Assembly: GCA_014904845.1 (NCBI GenBank)
Contig: MU119389.1
Location: 1 to 64,000, forward strand
Length of the DNA stretch: 64,000 nucleotides
Direction of reading: 5' to 3'
From: Acephala macrosclerotiorum
Taxonomy: Eukaryota; Ascomycota; Leotiomycetes; Helotiales; Mollisiaceae
Below, one piece after another: positions 36,469 through 48,245 of this stretch (position 1 is the first letter of the stretch; each line of letters opens with the position of its first letter). The translations under genes were made by a program, and so were the position numbers. A model generated the notes under the pieces. It had not been told where the DNA came from. It was given only the letters and a program-made list of their open reading frames with translations, and did not search any database.

Positions 36469-37364
36469 TTTAGACGCTGGCGCGCTTAGGAATTCTGCGC
36501 TAATGCAAAATGATAAGAAACCGATAAGAGAGAGAGAGAGAGCATCTGGGGGAAAAGGGGAAGCGAGTGCTGGCACGTGAATATACTCAGTAATCGAGTA
36601 GTGTTCTGAATGTTGCAACACGTTGGGACATTAGCAAGCATAGCACAGCACTTGACGCTATTCCATTGTCTTCAGAAAGGAAAGCCTGTATGGATCCTTA
36701 AAAGATCATACCCTTTCCCAGACAATTTTTACTTCCTTGCTCTCAAATTGTCTGGGCAGAGGAAGGAACTTGGGTATTCAACGAATACGGGAAGGAGTAG
36801 GGAACATTGGTTGTGGGGCTAGATTTTGAGAGGGTTGATGGGATATTCAATTCCATGTCGCCAAAATTGGCTGTTCGAATATGTCTATCCCAAGACTTCA
36901 TGCGTAAAGTTAAGGACAGAGACATCCCTGAAACGATAAAGATAATGCCTGGGAGTATATTTCCAGCACTGCCCAATCTCCGGTCTTCCCTCTCTGATTC
37001 CCGGATCTTCCATCTTCCATCTACCCAGTCTCTCGCTCATCACCCTTCCCCTTCCGCTCATCACTCTTCCCCTTCCGCTCATCTCCCTGAAGCTAGCTTG
37101 GCCTCGAAAGGTCTACCGCTCCAACGTCTAATCATGATGTGACAAAAGAAAAGTGGTGCAGCGCGTGCAGTGGTCATCGAGTGACAGAGTAAAAGAGTAA
37201 ATGAAGACGTAATCGGTCATGCTGGCAAGATAAACCAGGTCTTGTCGCATAATCATCGTGGAGTTTCGTTGTAATGAGTGAGTCGAATATTTCGAAATCG
37301 GAGGAAACAAAGACCTGAACGCCGGCACCAACCATAGATTCATTACATAGTTCCCACCTTTGCA
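36469..37364. other. Intergenic region mto1/PNRC-like gene
   Basis: 896 bp between the mto1 start and the 3' end of the next minus-strand gene. It has a (ga)n microsatellite at about 36527-36542 and, at 37038-37084, two tandem copies of a 21-bp CTCATCACCCTTCCCCTTCCG-type unit. No gene is evident. Confidence 0.5.
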
Positions 37365-38909
37365 TTACGAGCCCATAACGCCGTTATGCATCCCATTCAT
37401 CGGTGGGGCCCTGCCTCCAACGTAATTCGGGACGGAAACTGGTGCCGCGGGTTGATCTCCAATGGCAGGGTTTGTAACACCAGAACTCCCAACTGAGTCT
37501 AACTTCAGTATTTTGCGAAGACTGTCTTCGATTCCTTGCAAATCTGGATTCCTATGTCCGGATGAAACGCCGAAAGATGAGGTAAATGTGCCTTGAGTAA
37601 CATTGTCGTTGACTTGGCGAGTGTCAGATAATGGTGGATTCTCATATATGTGTGATGGGGTTGGAGAATTGGAGTAAGCGCCTGTGTAATCATTTGTTCT
37701 TGTTGGCGTTTTTGTTGGGTTGACTTCTTGTCGAAGTCCCGACAAACGTCCTGGGATCCGAGAAGTGTTGCTCTGGTGCTTTGGGTCAGGGCTGTACTGA
37801 TACCCGTTGTATGACGGGCGTTGAGGAAGCCCTGCACTCCTGGGGCCACTTGGAATAGCAGGAGGCGATTGATATCCATTCGTAGTGAATGCAGCCGGGG
37901 AGGTAGAATGGGAAGCCTCCTCAGGTTTTGGGGATAGAAGTGAGGCTCCAGAAAAAAGGTATGCCTTTAGAGCTTCTGATCTTTCCGTAGACTTCTGCGT
38001 TCCCAGTTTTGGCTGTTCCAAAGGTCTGTTTGGCTGATTGTTCCGTGCAGCATTAATTCGTTCCGAGTAAGGTGTTGAAAATGCCGGACCATAGGGAGTC
38101 CCCGCTTCTCTCTCCCCATCCAACTCCATTGCAAATATGCCGCCAGCAGACATCCTGTTGCCACTTGCTTGGCGAGGCTGGGCTTGGCTTGAAGGAGTCG
38201 GTGGAGTCCTGCTGTTGCGTGGAGATTCCAATGGGGGTTGGAAGGGTCCAGCTGCACCCGCTGCCTGATTCGCACTTTGGGCTCGTGCTTTTTCTTCTCT
38301 ATCGGCTTTGAAGAAGATGTCTAAAGGGGATTCCTCCTTCTGAAACTGATTTGCCGTTGGAGCAGCATGTGGCGGGGTAGGGGCGCCTCGAAGTGATTTA
38401 AGTCCTTTGGCGCCTGGGGAATCTGGGACGGATTTGGAATAAAAACTTGGGATCGGAAGAGCTGAAGGAGCAGGCGAGGCGTGAAATGTAGGTCCTGCAT
38501 AGGCAGTAGTTGAAGGGGTGTTCATGGGTTTTGCAGGAGGTATGCCCGCGGATTTCGTCCCTGGTAATGGCGATATATGGCGATCGTTCCTTGTGGCGAT
38601 AGGAGACGTGTTCACATTCTTAGGTCGATTTTTGTTTCTCGACTTCTGCTTCGAACCTGTTCCCGAAAACGCGTAGGTTGGCTGGTTTTGAGACTGAGGC
38701 TGATTGCCTTTTCGGGGGGTTCGTGGAGGGGTTGAAGGTGTTAATACCCCATCTGAGTTGTAGTTTTTAATTTCGGATTGCGCATTACGCGCATGAGCAT
38801 GCTGGTTGAGGTGATGAGGGTTTCGAGGGTTCTGCGACGAGGCTGCGGGTGACGCTATCGCAGCACTTCGAGTATGTCGGTGCCCTCTGACGGGAGAGTC
38901 CGCAGACAT
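37365..38909 (-). CDS. PNRC/Edc1-like low-complexity protein (decapping activator candidate)
   Basis: Single exon of 514 aa, rich in Ser, Pro, Asn and Gln and probably largely unfolded. Two linked short motifs stand out: YAGPTFHASPAPSALPIPSF, the proline-rich PNRC/EDC motif that in yeast Edc1/Edc2 and human PNRC2 binds the decapping factor Dcp1, and ESPLDIFFKADREEK just after it. The N-terminus has a GHRHTRSAAIASP segment and a basic KQKSRNKNRPKN patch that could bind RNA. The frame is open 59 codons further upstream, but an intron-like acceptor (ctgtttag) at about 38957 indicates that this is leader sequence; the ATG at 38909 fits the start MSADSPVRGH. The role in decapping is inferred from the motif only. 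Confidence 0.75.
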   Translation of the reverse strand: MSADSPVRGHRHTRSAAIASPAASSQNPRNPHHLNQHAHARNAQSEIKNYNSDGVLTPSTPPRTPRKGNQPQSQNQPTYAFSGTGSKQKSRNKNRPKNVNTSPIATRNDRHISPLPGTKSAGIPPAKPMNTPSTTAYAGPTFHASPAPSALPIPSFYSKSVPDSPGAKGLKSLRGAPTPPHAAPTANQFQKEESPLDIFFKADREEKARAQSANQAAGAAGPFQPPLESPRNSRTPPTPSSQAQPRQASGNRMSAGGIFAMELDGEREAGTPYGPAFSTPYSERINAARNNQPNRPLEQPKLGTQKSTERSEALKAYLFSGASLLSPKPEEASHSTSPAAFTTNGYQSPPAIPSGPRSAGLPQRPSYNGYQYSPDPKHQSNTSRIPGRLSGLRQEVNPTKTPTRTNDYTGAYSNSPTPSHIYENPPLSDTRQVNDNVTQGTFTSSFGVSSGHRNPDLQGIEDSLRKILKLDSVGSSGVTNPAIGDQPAAPVSVPNYVGGRAPPMNGMHNGVMGS

Positions 38910-39496
38910 GGTCTTCGTCGGCTTGTAAATAAGCAGCCTTGGAAGGTTTGTGGGATCTAAACAGAAAAATGAAGTGATGATCAACAGATTGCGGCAAGCG
39001 CATGAAGTTGATGAAGCAGGCCTTGATCGAGGGAAGCGCTTTAAGGTGGTGGCCGGTCGCTTGAAGATGGTCGCGGTATATCGCAATCTCGATCGATCGT
39101 ATTCGTGAATTGTGCGAGGTCAAAAGATGGGAGTACCCTGTTCATTGTTCTGTGTCGGTTTCGAGGAAGTTGTCAGAGGGGATTCATACAAGGCGCGGCG
39201 CCGTGGAGTGATGACTGAAGATCGCGCCTCTCGGTAAGTCCCGCTCGCTATTCATGCTCGCCTTGATCGAGCAGGTATCTACAATTCCTCTCCAAGCTCG
39301 TTACCTAACGACACAACCTTTTCAGCCACAACACCTTCCTGCACATCAACAGAGCAACTCGAAACTTTTCTGGAATTATCGCGACTCGAAGTCCTTTTCT
39401 GAAAGGCTGCACCGCAATCTTTGCCGCCTAAACTGTTCACTCTTACCCCTCCATGCTCATACCTTCGTCTTAACTTCGCAACCTTGACCAGCAACC
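38910..39496. promoter_or_regulatory. Divergent promoter region PNRC-like gene/rbx1
   Basis: 587 bp between divergent starts. It includes the probable 5' untranslated intron of the minus-strand gene, with acceptor at about 38957. Confidence 0.45.
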
Positions 39497-40027
<531 letters not shown>

Positions 40028-40338
40028 GCCTTACCTCAGGAGGGTACGAGAGGACAATACTATGAACACAAATATAACAGTGGCAGCACTAGATGCCTTG
40101 GAGCAGGGACAGGGCCAGGGCCAAAAATGGCATTTGCGCAGTAGCTTTGATGCATTAAGGCGTCCAGGCAGTCTCCTATGGCGGCGTTTTAGAAAGAGCT
40201 CCTTATGATAGAGGCACTCGCGGAGCATTCAGGAATGAAAAATATCAACGTCGATTTTCGTGGTATACCCTCAAACGCCTGTGTACTCCCTCGATCTCAA
40301 CCCGAACCCGTTTTGTACCTTCACCCTCGTTCTATGCC
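40028..40338. other. Convergent spacer rbx1/spc1
   Basis: 311 bp between 3' ends. Antisense frames only; contains the terminators of both genes but no distinctive hairpin. Confidence 0.4.
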
Positions 40339-40759
40339 CTAACCCACCGATTTTCCATCAACAACGACCTCGGAGGTATCCAAATCTGATCCAACAGATA
40401 GCCACTTGACAGGATGTCTATTGAAGACTGGCCAAGGGGGTACTATCGCGAGAAATGTGACAGCGGTTCCTCCCAAACCGATGAGTAGTGCGAGTTTGAT
40501 ATCTTGACGGAAATATCCAACGATGAAGGAGATTGCCTATAGGGAGCAGTTAGTATCTGGATGTTGTTGATGCAGTAAAGGTTGAGACTTACACCGGCGA
40601 TTGTAAGCAAGGCTGTTGCCCCGAACTCAGCTAATCTTTGTCCTTCGAAGTCCTGTGAATGAATGTTAGTGGCTGACAATAGGCCAAAAAGTCTATTGAT
40701 TCACATACAATCTGACCGTCGAACAGCTCCCGCGCCTGTTCCAGTAATTGGTCTGCCAT
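40339..40759 (-). CDS. spc1: Signal peptidase complex subunit 1 (SPC12 family)
   Basis: Small non-catalytic subunit of the ER signal peptidase complex. Three exons, 40759-40709, 40652-40593 and 40536-40339, joining in phase to 102 aa, the expected size. The N-terminus DQLLEQARELFDGQ and DFEGQRLAE is the conserved cytosolic part. Two hydrophobic segments follow, separated by the YFRQDIK turn, and then the short PPWPVFNRHPVKWL tail. Fungal SPC1 proteins share exactly this order. Confidence 0.93.
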
Positions 40760-41938
40760 TATGTTTCCTTCTTCCTTCTGAGAGATGTGGTTGTGTAAAT
40801 TTGGAGCTTCTATGGGGAGACTCGCAGTCTGGCCTCAAGTCGGACAAACGACGCGGCTGTGACACGTGAGATTAGGTTTGTCGCCTACGTAAGTAAGCGA
40901 TTTCCGTTGAAGTTCTACACCACGTGTTTGTATGGAAAGTTATGTGGTGTAGAGTGAAGTTCTTTGAAACGCAGATTGCAATATCTGTACTCTATCTTTT
41001 GTTCCCAGTCTGATGTCCTAATCTGATTTCATACAAACTCGTTCCAGTTGGGCTGAAGTTCCAGCCAAGCTGGGACATCCTTGTCGAGAATTCTTTGCGC
41101 CTGCGCTAGTTTAGCCTTGAGGCGAGTCAACTTTCTTCGCTCTAATCTTTCACAACTCCTTCCTCAAATCGCGACGACGAACTTCGGTTTCGACTTCACC
41201 ATACACATACACGAGCCTCTTCAGCAAATATTGAATTCGCCGAATTCAATAACTCGCTGCGCAACGATCTCGCAACATCAAGTTCCCGCCGTAGTGTGGT
41301 GAACCCTCTACATCTCTGCCCAGCATCATCTTCCTCGAGGAAGTCCACGCTCCGTTTGGCTTGCATCTTCGCTCTGCAGGCTTTCTACCTTCAACCTCTA
41401 ATACTCTAAAAATTCCAAAATCCTATCGGATCTGCTACTGTTGCAGGTACAGCGGGCTTATCACCTCCAAAGCGCTCTGTCAACTCTCGGACCAATCGCC
41501 TTGGCGGCACCGAAATAAGAAAACCACCAAATTGGCGGGACTCGTACTTCACAAGTTTTCCTTCATCCGTCCGCTCCTCGGTCCAAAGACCTGGGCCTAC
41601 TGCGGAGGTGACAAGAAGCCTCCATAATTGGTTTTCGGTTGATTACAACATACACTACACCGAAGCTGGAACAAAACGAGCACTTCTGATGTTGGGGTAG
41701 CTGTGACGGAGCGGATTCAAACTTAAAGGACTGTACACAGGGCCAACCTGTGCACGCAACTCTATCAAATTGACGGCAACACGCGGTGGGCGCTCGTTGC
41801 GACCCGCCTTAACCCTTGAAGGCTTTCTCTGTATAGGTCATCTTGTAAGTTGTCTTGGACTCGTCGCCTTCAGAACTCTGATTATTTCTAGAACATACAC
41901 CATACTGAACTTTGAGAAGACATTAGACTACTCTCACC
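40760..41938. promoter_or_regulatory. Divergent region spc1/Mg transporter
   Basis: 1.18 kb between divergent starts. A candidate 5' untranslated intron of the transporter gene lies at 41845-41891 (donor gtaagt, acceptor ttctag), 47 nt long. No other gene is visible. Confidence 0.45.
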
Positions 41939-43896
41939 ATGTCTGAGCATGAGGACGTCTCCTTGGACACGGGGTACAGCACCCCTGTCCCAGAACTCGA
42001 TGACCATAGACACCAATCTGCCTCTGTGCAACGTTCCCGATCCCGCCGTGGAACTGTCGACACTATGCATAGTGCTTACCGAAACCTTAACCCGGATCTC
42101 AACCTCGTGAACCAGGGACTTCAGCCAATCATTGCCCGAGACTTCGAGCATGCAGTTGTGGATGAGGATGGAGAAGGAGCCTCTCCACACCCTGGTCGGG
42201 TTGCCGTAGAAGACAGAAGCCGTCGTGGGACCGCCGGTACTTCAGATCCAAGATCTGTATCTCCTCCGAACTCAGTCAAAGCTTTTGCAGATGCTCGACG
42301 CCGGGAGCGAGGCCTCTCCACCTCCGAGCCAAACTCTGTCAAAGCTTTTGCTGAGGCTCGCCGCCACGAAGAATGCGAACTCCACCGGATGCCATCTGGA
42401 GCAAGCCGCCAAAGCAGGCGGAGCATGCGAAGCAGGAGATATACCAATGACAACGACGCTAAGAGCTTCGCCGGATCTAACAAGACAGCTGAAGAAGATG
42501 TGTGCTTTCCTCTACACACATCGGGAAACAAGGATACTCTTCAGATTGACTATGATATCCTCGAAGACTTCATAGCCGAGGAAGAAAGCCGTGATATGAC
42601 ACCGCCAAAGGGTCAGCCTCGAGCTCGGATATTCCCTGATCTTCGACCACAGAGCTTAAATGACGGACGAACCATTGTTACATCTGGTGGCGATGTTGTC
42701 GATGTACCAACAAACTCAACTTATGACTCAGAGAAGATAAGCGAGCCTGAGAGCCTGGACGATGATTTCCTGGGCCCTGCCCAACGTCTTGAAAACCGCT
42801 TCGAGTTCTTTTCCTCCATGGGAGAGTCTACAATTCATGCTGCAGAATTTGGCGACCTCATTCTACCTGGAGAAGATGTCCGTAGCCTCTTCACTATGCC
42901 CCCAGGAGAAGAAATGGACGGTGTTTGGTGGCTGAACATGAACAATCCTACCGACGAAGAGATTCGGGCGATCTGCAAAGCTTTTGGAGTGCATCCCCTA
43001 ACCATTGAAGATATTTGCACCCAGGAGACCCGTGAGAAGATTGAGCTCTTTCCGTCATACTACTTCGCTTGTTTCCGCTCATTCCATGTTGAGGAGGTCG
43101 ACGATGGTCAGCAGTATGAGCCATTCAACTTATATGTTGTTGTCTTTCGAGAGGGGACGCTTAGCTTTAGCTTTTCTCCTAATCCTCATGCTGCTAATGT
43201 CCGAAAGAGGATCACCATGCTCAAGGACTATGTTGCTTTGAGTGCCGACTGGATTTGTTATGCCCTGATGTAAGTTAATAGCAGAAGCTGTAAGCTTTCT
43301 TACTGACATGTGTTAGTGATAACATTGTTGATTGCTTCGCGCCAATCATCAATAACATCGAGCAAGAGACTGATGTGATTGAAGACCAAGTCTTTATTGC
43401 ACGGAATGATGATATGCATACCTTCTTGCGCAAGATCGGCATGGTTCGTAAGAATGTAATGGGCCTGATGAAGCTTCTGGGCGGCAAAGCAGATGTGTTG
43501 AAGGGCTTCACTAAACGCTGCAATGCGAACTACAAAGTCACGCCTCACATGGACATCGGGCTCTATCTCGGCGACATCCAGGACCACGTTGTCACCATGA
43601 TGACCAGTTTGGCTCACTTTGAGAAGATGCTTTCCCGATCCCACAGCAACTATCTCGCACAACTTTCCATTGACAACATTACCCAAGGCAACCACGCAAA
43701 CAAAGTCCTCAGCAAAATCACTCTACTCGCCTCGATTCTTGTTCCGCTGAATCTGGTTTGCGGTATGTTTGGCATGAACGTGGAGGTACCCTGGCGCAGT
43801 GTTGACAGTCTTGCTCCATTCTTCGGAATATTAGGCTCACTCATCGCCTTTGTCCTCGTCTCGTTGCTCGTGGCTAGGAGAATGCGGTTCATCTAA
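41939..43896 (+). CDS. CorA-type magnesium transporter (Alr1/Mnr2 family)
   Basis: Membrane Mg2+ channel of the plasma membrane (Alr1/Alr2) or vacuole (Mnr2). Two exons, 41939-43269 and 43317-43896, with a 47-nt intron, give 636 aa. About 280 residues of Ser/Arg-rich cytosolic N-terminus precede the CorA domain (VWWLNMNNPTDEEI, HPLTIEDICTQETREKIELF). Near the C-terminus is the family hallmark Gly-Met-Asn in LVCGMFGMNVEVPW, between the two membrane helices. The N-terminus holds a tandem duplication, PPNSVKAFADARRRE and EPNSVKAFAEARRHE. The long regulatory N-terminus fits Alr/Mnr2 rather than mitochondrial Mrs2. Which membrane is not decidable. Confidence 0.93.
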
Positions 43897-44199
43897 ACAT
43901 CTTCAAAAGATATTAGGGGACGGATTTGTCAATATGTGGCGGGGAACTGTATTTTGTTTGTCTCGTTCCAGATCTAGAGTCCAATCGGACTCCTTATGAG
44001 CTTGATAGATGATTAGTGTATGTAGCTTCGCTTTCGTTTTTTTAGAGGTAATAAAACTAGATGACCGATTCATGACTGGAGAAGTGCGGTTGACTAGTGT
44101 GGTTCCTTGAGAGATGAAGTGGGATGATAAAACGTGTCTTGCATTTGCCCTACAAGCCAAGTATTTCACTGCCAATCGTGTCGTGTCACTGTTCGCCGT
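43897..44199. other. Convergent spacer
   Basis: 303 bp between 3' ends of the Mg transporter and the release-factor-like gene; a run of eight T at about 44036-44043. Nothing else seen. Confidence 0.4.
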
Positions 44200-44745
44200 T
44201 CACCGTTCGCCATTCTCTTCACCGGCAGCCTCACCTGCATCTCTCTGTGCCTTAGCTTCTTCCAGCAGTCGGTACTTCCTCTTGCTCTTCTTCACAGCAC
44301 TGGATTTTCTCTTCTTCTTTGTCTCCCCCACAACAGCAACGCGACTCTCCTTGCCCTTTTGTATTTCTTCGACTTTTTCTGCAAGCATCTGCCTTGCAAT
44401 CTTTCTATTCTGAGTTCGAGATCTCGTAGCTTGGACTTTGAGGACGATGCCAGTAGGGATGTGCTTCAATTGCACAGCAGAAGAAGTTTTGTTCTGCGTA
44501 CACATGGTCAGCTCAAACTTTCATCTTGGTGATATACGTAAACATACAATTTTTTGCCCTCCAGGTCCACTCCCTTTCAGAAATGCCTCTGTGAATTCAT
44601 CCTCGTCAAGCAGCGGTGGTCTGTCTGGCATTTTCCTAGCCCATCCTGAAGAAGAGGTCTTAATGCCGCGTCGTGCGATCAACCTAATAGGAGCATCCTG
44701 TATAACCAGTCTCCTACAGGCATGTGAGAGAGTTCCTCGTATCAT
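44200..44745 (-). CDS. Mitochondrial class I release-factor-like protein (GGQ domain; ICT1/Rso55 type)
   Basis: Peptidyl-tRNA hydrolase-like rescue factor. The GGQ motif enters the ribosomal peptidyl-transferase centre and releases stalled chains in mitochondria. Two exons, 44745-44548 and 44493-44200, give 163 aa. The first about 35 residues are Arg-rich without acids apart from one Asp (presequence-like), then LDEDEFTEAFLKGSGPGGQK with GGQ at residues 62-64, then INKTSSAVQLKHIPTGI, and a basic Lys/Arg-rich tail that fits ribosome or rRNA binding. There is no codon-recognition domain, so it is not a full release factor. The intron directly follows the GGQKI codons. Confidence 0.9.
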
Positions 44746-45025
44746 GGTACATGGTACATCTTGGTTCGTTGAAGGTTGAGAGTTTTCATTTCATCACGGC
44801 GAATGCAATCGGAAGTTTGTAGGCCGACATCCACAGAACCCCTGTCAAAATTACAGCCCCCATTTCGCCTGAAATTCATCCCATCGATTCCATGTTTAGC
44901 ATCTCACTTCAGACTCTCCTAATTATCTGTGTGACGCTCGTTCTTTCATAAACAATACTAATTGCTTAGACTTCGATTACGACCATAAGGAGCCTTGATC
45001 ACGACCTGGGGAAGACCGAGACACA
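44746..45025. promoter_or_regulatory. Divergent promoter region
   Basis: 280 bp separating the ATGs of the release-factor-like gene and the small SPT subunit; a compact bidirectional promoter. Confidence 0.45.
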
Positions 45026-45521
45026 ATGACCATGTTTGCTTCGACGTTCCGATGGCTTCAGCGAAAGCGATACCAATATGAAGTCAGAATCCTTTCCGAC
45101 AAAGGTTATCCTTTGTATTAATTGTAGCAGGTCACCTTCTCACTTTACATGTTGACGCCGACCGAGAAATTCATCTTTAGTGAGCCGCCTTCCTACACCA
45201 TTGTCCTTCCTTCTTCTGCCAACGCCCCACCCCCTGAGATACGGATCGGATGGGAACACCAATTATTAACCATTGATCCGAATAGATTCCTTCCTTTTCC
45301 TCTTCTTCAGCATGATCATTATCGCCATGACTCTCTACCTCCCGCAACACATCGCATTCCTCACCAATCGCGCCTGGTTCTACTACAACGGGGATGAGAA
45401 CGCAAAGGCAGCAGTACAGTCGGTCGTCGAGAGCACGGGCACAGTCCTAGTCGAGCAAGTGAAGGAAACAATTGTCGCGGCGAGCGGTTCGGCGATTGTC
45501 GATGCTGCGAAGGAGTTGTAG
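45026..45521 (+). CDS. Small subunit of serine palmitoyltransferase (ssSPT-like)
   Basis: ER membrane peptide that stimulates the Lcb1-Lcb2 enzyme, the first step of sphingolipid synthesis. Three exons, 45026-45082, 45131-45179 and 45286-45521, join in phase to 113 aa. The core YMLTPTEKFIFNS followed by a long hydrophobic segment and YLPQHIAF matches the family pattern (aromatic residue, E-P/T-x-E before one membrane helix, then MPQH-like). It is longer than metazoan ssSPT because of a C-terminal tail with an amphipathic VVESTGTVLVEQVKETIVA helix. The first donor (gtcaga) is weak. Yeast Tsc3 does the same job but is diverged; I therefore give no symbol. Confidence 0.8.
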
Positions 45522-45756
45522 ATTATAATGAGAAGGACCTAGAAGGGCGGCCGATGTGTATGAATTGGTCGACGGTTGGTGTCAAATATGGGTAATTCGG
45601 GTTCTGTTTGGAGTCTGAGATTCTGGATGGTGGGCAAAGACACGATAGATATTGCAGCATAACTCTGGAATGGGCATGATACCTAATCAGTAATACAAGT
45701 CTGGTGACAGACAAACTTATACGAAGTTTGATTGCTACAAGTACAGTCCATGTGCT

Positions 45757-48245
45757 TCATCCGATCCTGGCGCGGTTGGCATACCCACTGTCTCTATCTC
45801 CATTCCTCCAGCCCTCAGCCTCAGCTCTGACTTCCCTGTTTGGCATCAAATGCTTCATGGTGTTGTACATGAGTTCCCCAATACCCAGAACCCCTCTCCG
45901 CTCCAGGTAATGCAAGAACCCCAGCCTGTAATCTTGCCAAGTCAATTTTATGCCTCCACCTTTCTCCAGCTGCTTCAACGATTGCTGGGTAACGGGTCCT
46001 GGGTGTCGACGCTCTATATCATTTACTGCTCCATCTTCCAGTTCTCTAATATAAGAGATTGCCAGAAGACAAAATAAAGGAGAGTATGAGAAGAAGAATA
46101 GACTTGGAAGTTGGAGAGCGTTGTCGAGATCACCGATATATGCTGTCAATAGTAAGGTGATGCTCGGGGATAGCAAGCACCCTTTGGCGTTCTGATCAGT
46201 TGTGTTGAAAGCCTTGGATCGCCAGAGACAATTGCAGATATCCATGAGGAAACCGTTAAAATTGTTGACATAAGCGCTGGGATATGAATCTCTCCTTGAT
46301 GCCATAGCAGATTCGAAAGCTTTCTTGAAGATAGCAAGCAGAGCGCAAAGCCGACTCACAATAGCCAGAGATCCTATAAAATGTAGTGTGTAGATGACTT
46401 CGGTGGGAGGTAGGCTAATCCGAATAACTGACTTCAGATCAGGCTGCGTAATACCAGATGCTGCACGCTCGTAGAAGTCTAATACTGCGGAGAGAGCACC
46501 GACATCCACTGATGTTTGGATGATGGTCAGGCAGAGGCCGTTGACGTGCTCTATGAGAGATTTGATGGCTGGTCCTCCAATAGCGGTTGAGTCGGGCTGA
46601 GAAAGGAGTGTTGTGGTCCATTGATCCAAGATGTTTCCATAGAATCGAAGGAGCCTTAGCTGAGACTCGGTTGTACCGTCACACAGCACGGCCTCTTCAA
46701 GTGGCTTTAGTGTTGATGTATATAGATCTAAACCTGTTTAGCTCGTACTTCTCTGATTCTGGCAGCACGTACCTTCAAAGGTGGTCAAGGGCATATAAGC
46801 CAGCAGACCGAGAATTGTATCAGCAGCGGCAGTACCATTCCACGAATGCATCATCGATTGCAGATATGATAGGCAGGCTCGAGGTAACCGCTGTAGGGAA
46901 TTAGTGGGGAAGCTGCTAGAGGGGAATGTTAAGTCAGACCTTTGTGTATCGAGTATAATTCAAGATAGCTTTCAGCATCTCGACTATACTACTATCTGAG
47001 GCGTCCGGGTTCTGGAGCTGATCCTCAAAGAAGGCGATTAGCCAGCCGTCGATACGGTTTGAGTCGACCTCGGAAGATCTAAGGTGTAGGAATTTCTGGA
47101 GTAGAGGATCATCTAGGACGGCGACCAGTTGATTAGGTGGGTCGATTTTCTCAAGCTTCTGCACGAACTCATGAACGTCCTCAATCTCTTCCAGAGTGAT
47201 CGAAGACTGTTGATTCTGTCAGCTAAGTTGATAGCAGCAGAGATAGAACACTCACCTCCTGAGCGCGGGATGTATGGACATTCGGTAAGACCAATATCCG
47301 CTTACGTTTCAGTCCACTCGCGCCCTTTCTCGCAACTCTGAAAGCGCGTTGCTCGATAGGCAAGCCGTCTTGTGTTCTCTGAAAGTGGAACTCTTGGATC
47401 TCACCGAGTCTTGTTCGCCATTCAAGATTCGGATGCTGCACATAAAGTAAGCACAGAATCTTGAAACATGAAATAGATACCCACAGTGAAGACAGATGCT
47501 CGCCCTGCGGTAGCATCACCCACAATAACATCAGGGTAATAGTCTTTGTACACTCTCATAAGTCCGATCAAAGGTGGTTCATTGCCGGCTTGGCGAATCA
47601 GCTCCATCCTGTCGAGAATTAGATGACACATTTACCAGTCTAATAGGAGGCTAGACCTACACGAACTGTATTCTAAAAGGTCGAACATGCTTTCGTCGAG
47701 TGATCAAGGACAACACGTGACAGACTTGAGGTCTTGGAAGGAGGATCAGCAAAGAACATAACAGACTTCAAGATGGAGATACCTGATAGCAGCTGTGTCC
47801 AATAAGTTGAACACAATGCTGTAGAGTTGCGAAAGTATCCTCGGATTATCCAAGACATCATACACCAAAACCAGCCATCTCAATAGCCCAGCCTGAGCAG
47901 CATATGAAGGCTTAAATCGGCCATGGCCCAAGCTCCCAATGACTTTAACCACTGTTGAGTCTGAGATCTTGCTAACAGGATAGAGATTGCTGATCAAGTT
48001 GCCAAGACTACCTTGGTCCAACTCATTAGGAAGCGTGATAATATCAATCAGTTTATTTAGCTCTCTGATCTGAAGTCCATCCTCATGTGCTTTTGCGCAG
48101 ACCTTGTCCACTAAGCCTGAAATCTTTACGGGCCGTTGTTTTGCGGGTTGTTTCGAGGCTATGTGACATGTAAGCGGCAATATCGCGAATAGGGATACAA
48201 AGACGCGTCCTTACCACTTTCGAGGTCCTCCAGGAGGTCGTCCAT
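45757..48245 (-). CDS. mis6: Inner kinetochore protein Mis6/CENP-I
   Basis: Component of the constitutive centromere-associated network that helps load CENP-A. Eight exons on the minus strand: 48245-48215, 48158-47783, 47732-47661, 47608-47485, 47435-47256, 47206-46940, 46890-46773 and 46727-45757. All phases agree and the product is 712 aa. Typical pieces are DNLYP-like ISNLYPVSKISDSTVVKVIG, GLLRWLVLVYDVLDNP, SLITRRKHVRPFRIQFV, GLMRVYKDYYPDVIVGDATA and a helical C-terminal half with LFFFSYSPLFCLLA. The predicted protein is an alpha-helical repeat protein without catalytic motifs. Start chosen by the short acidic exon 1 (MDDLLEDLES) in good phase with exon 2. Confidence 0.92.

Noticed and set aside
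36469..36621. Upstream in-frame ATG as the mto1 start
   Set aside because: The extra 51 residues do not resemble a mitochondrial presequence, whereas the sequence from 36468 does.
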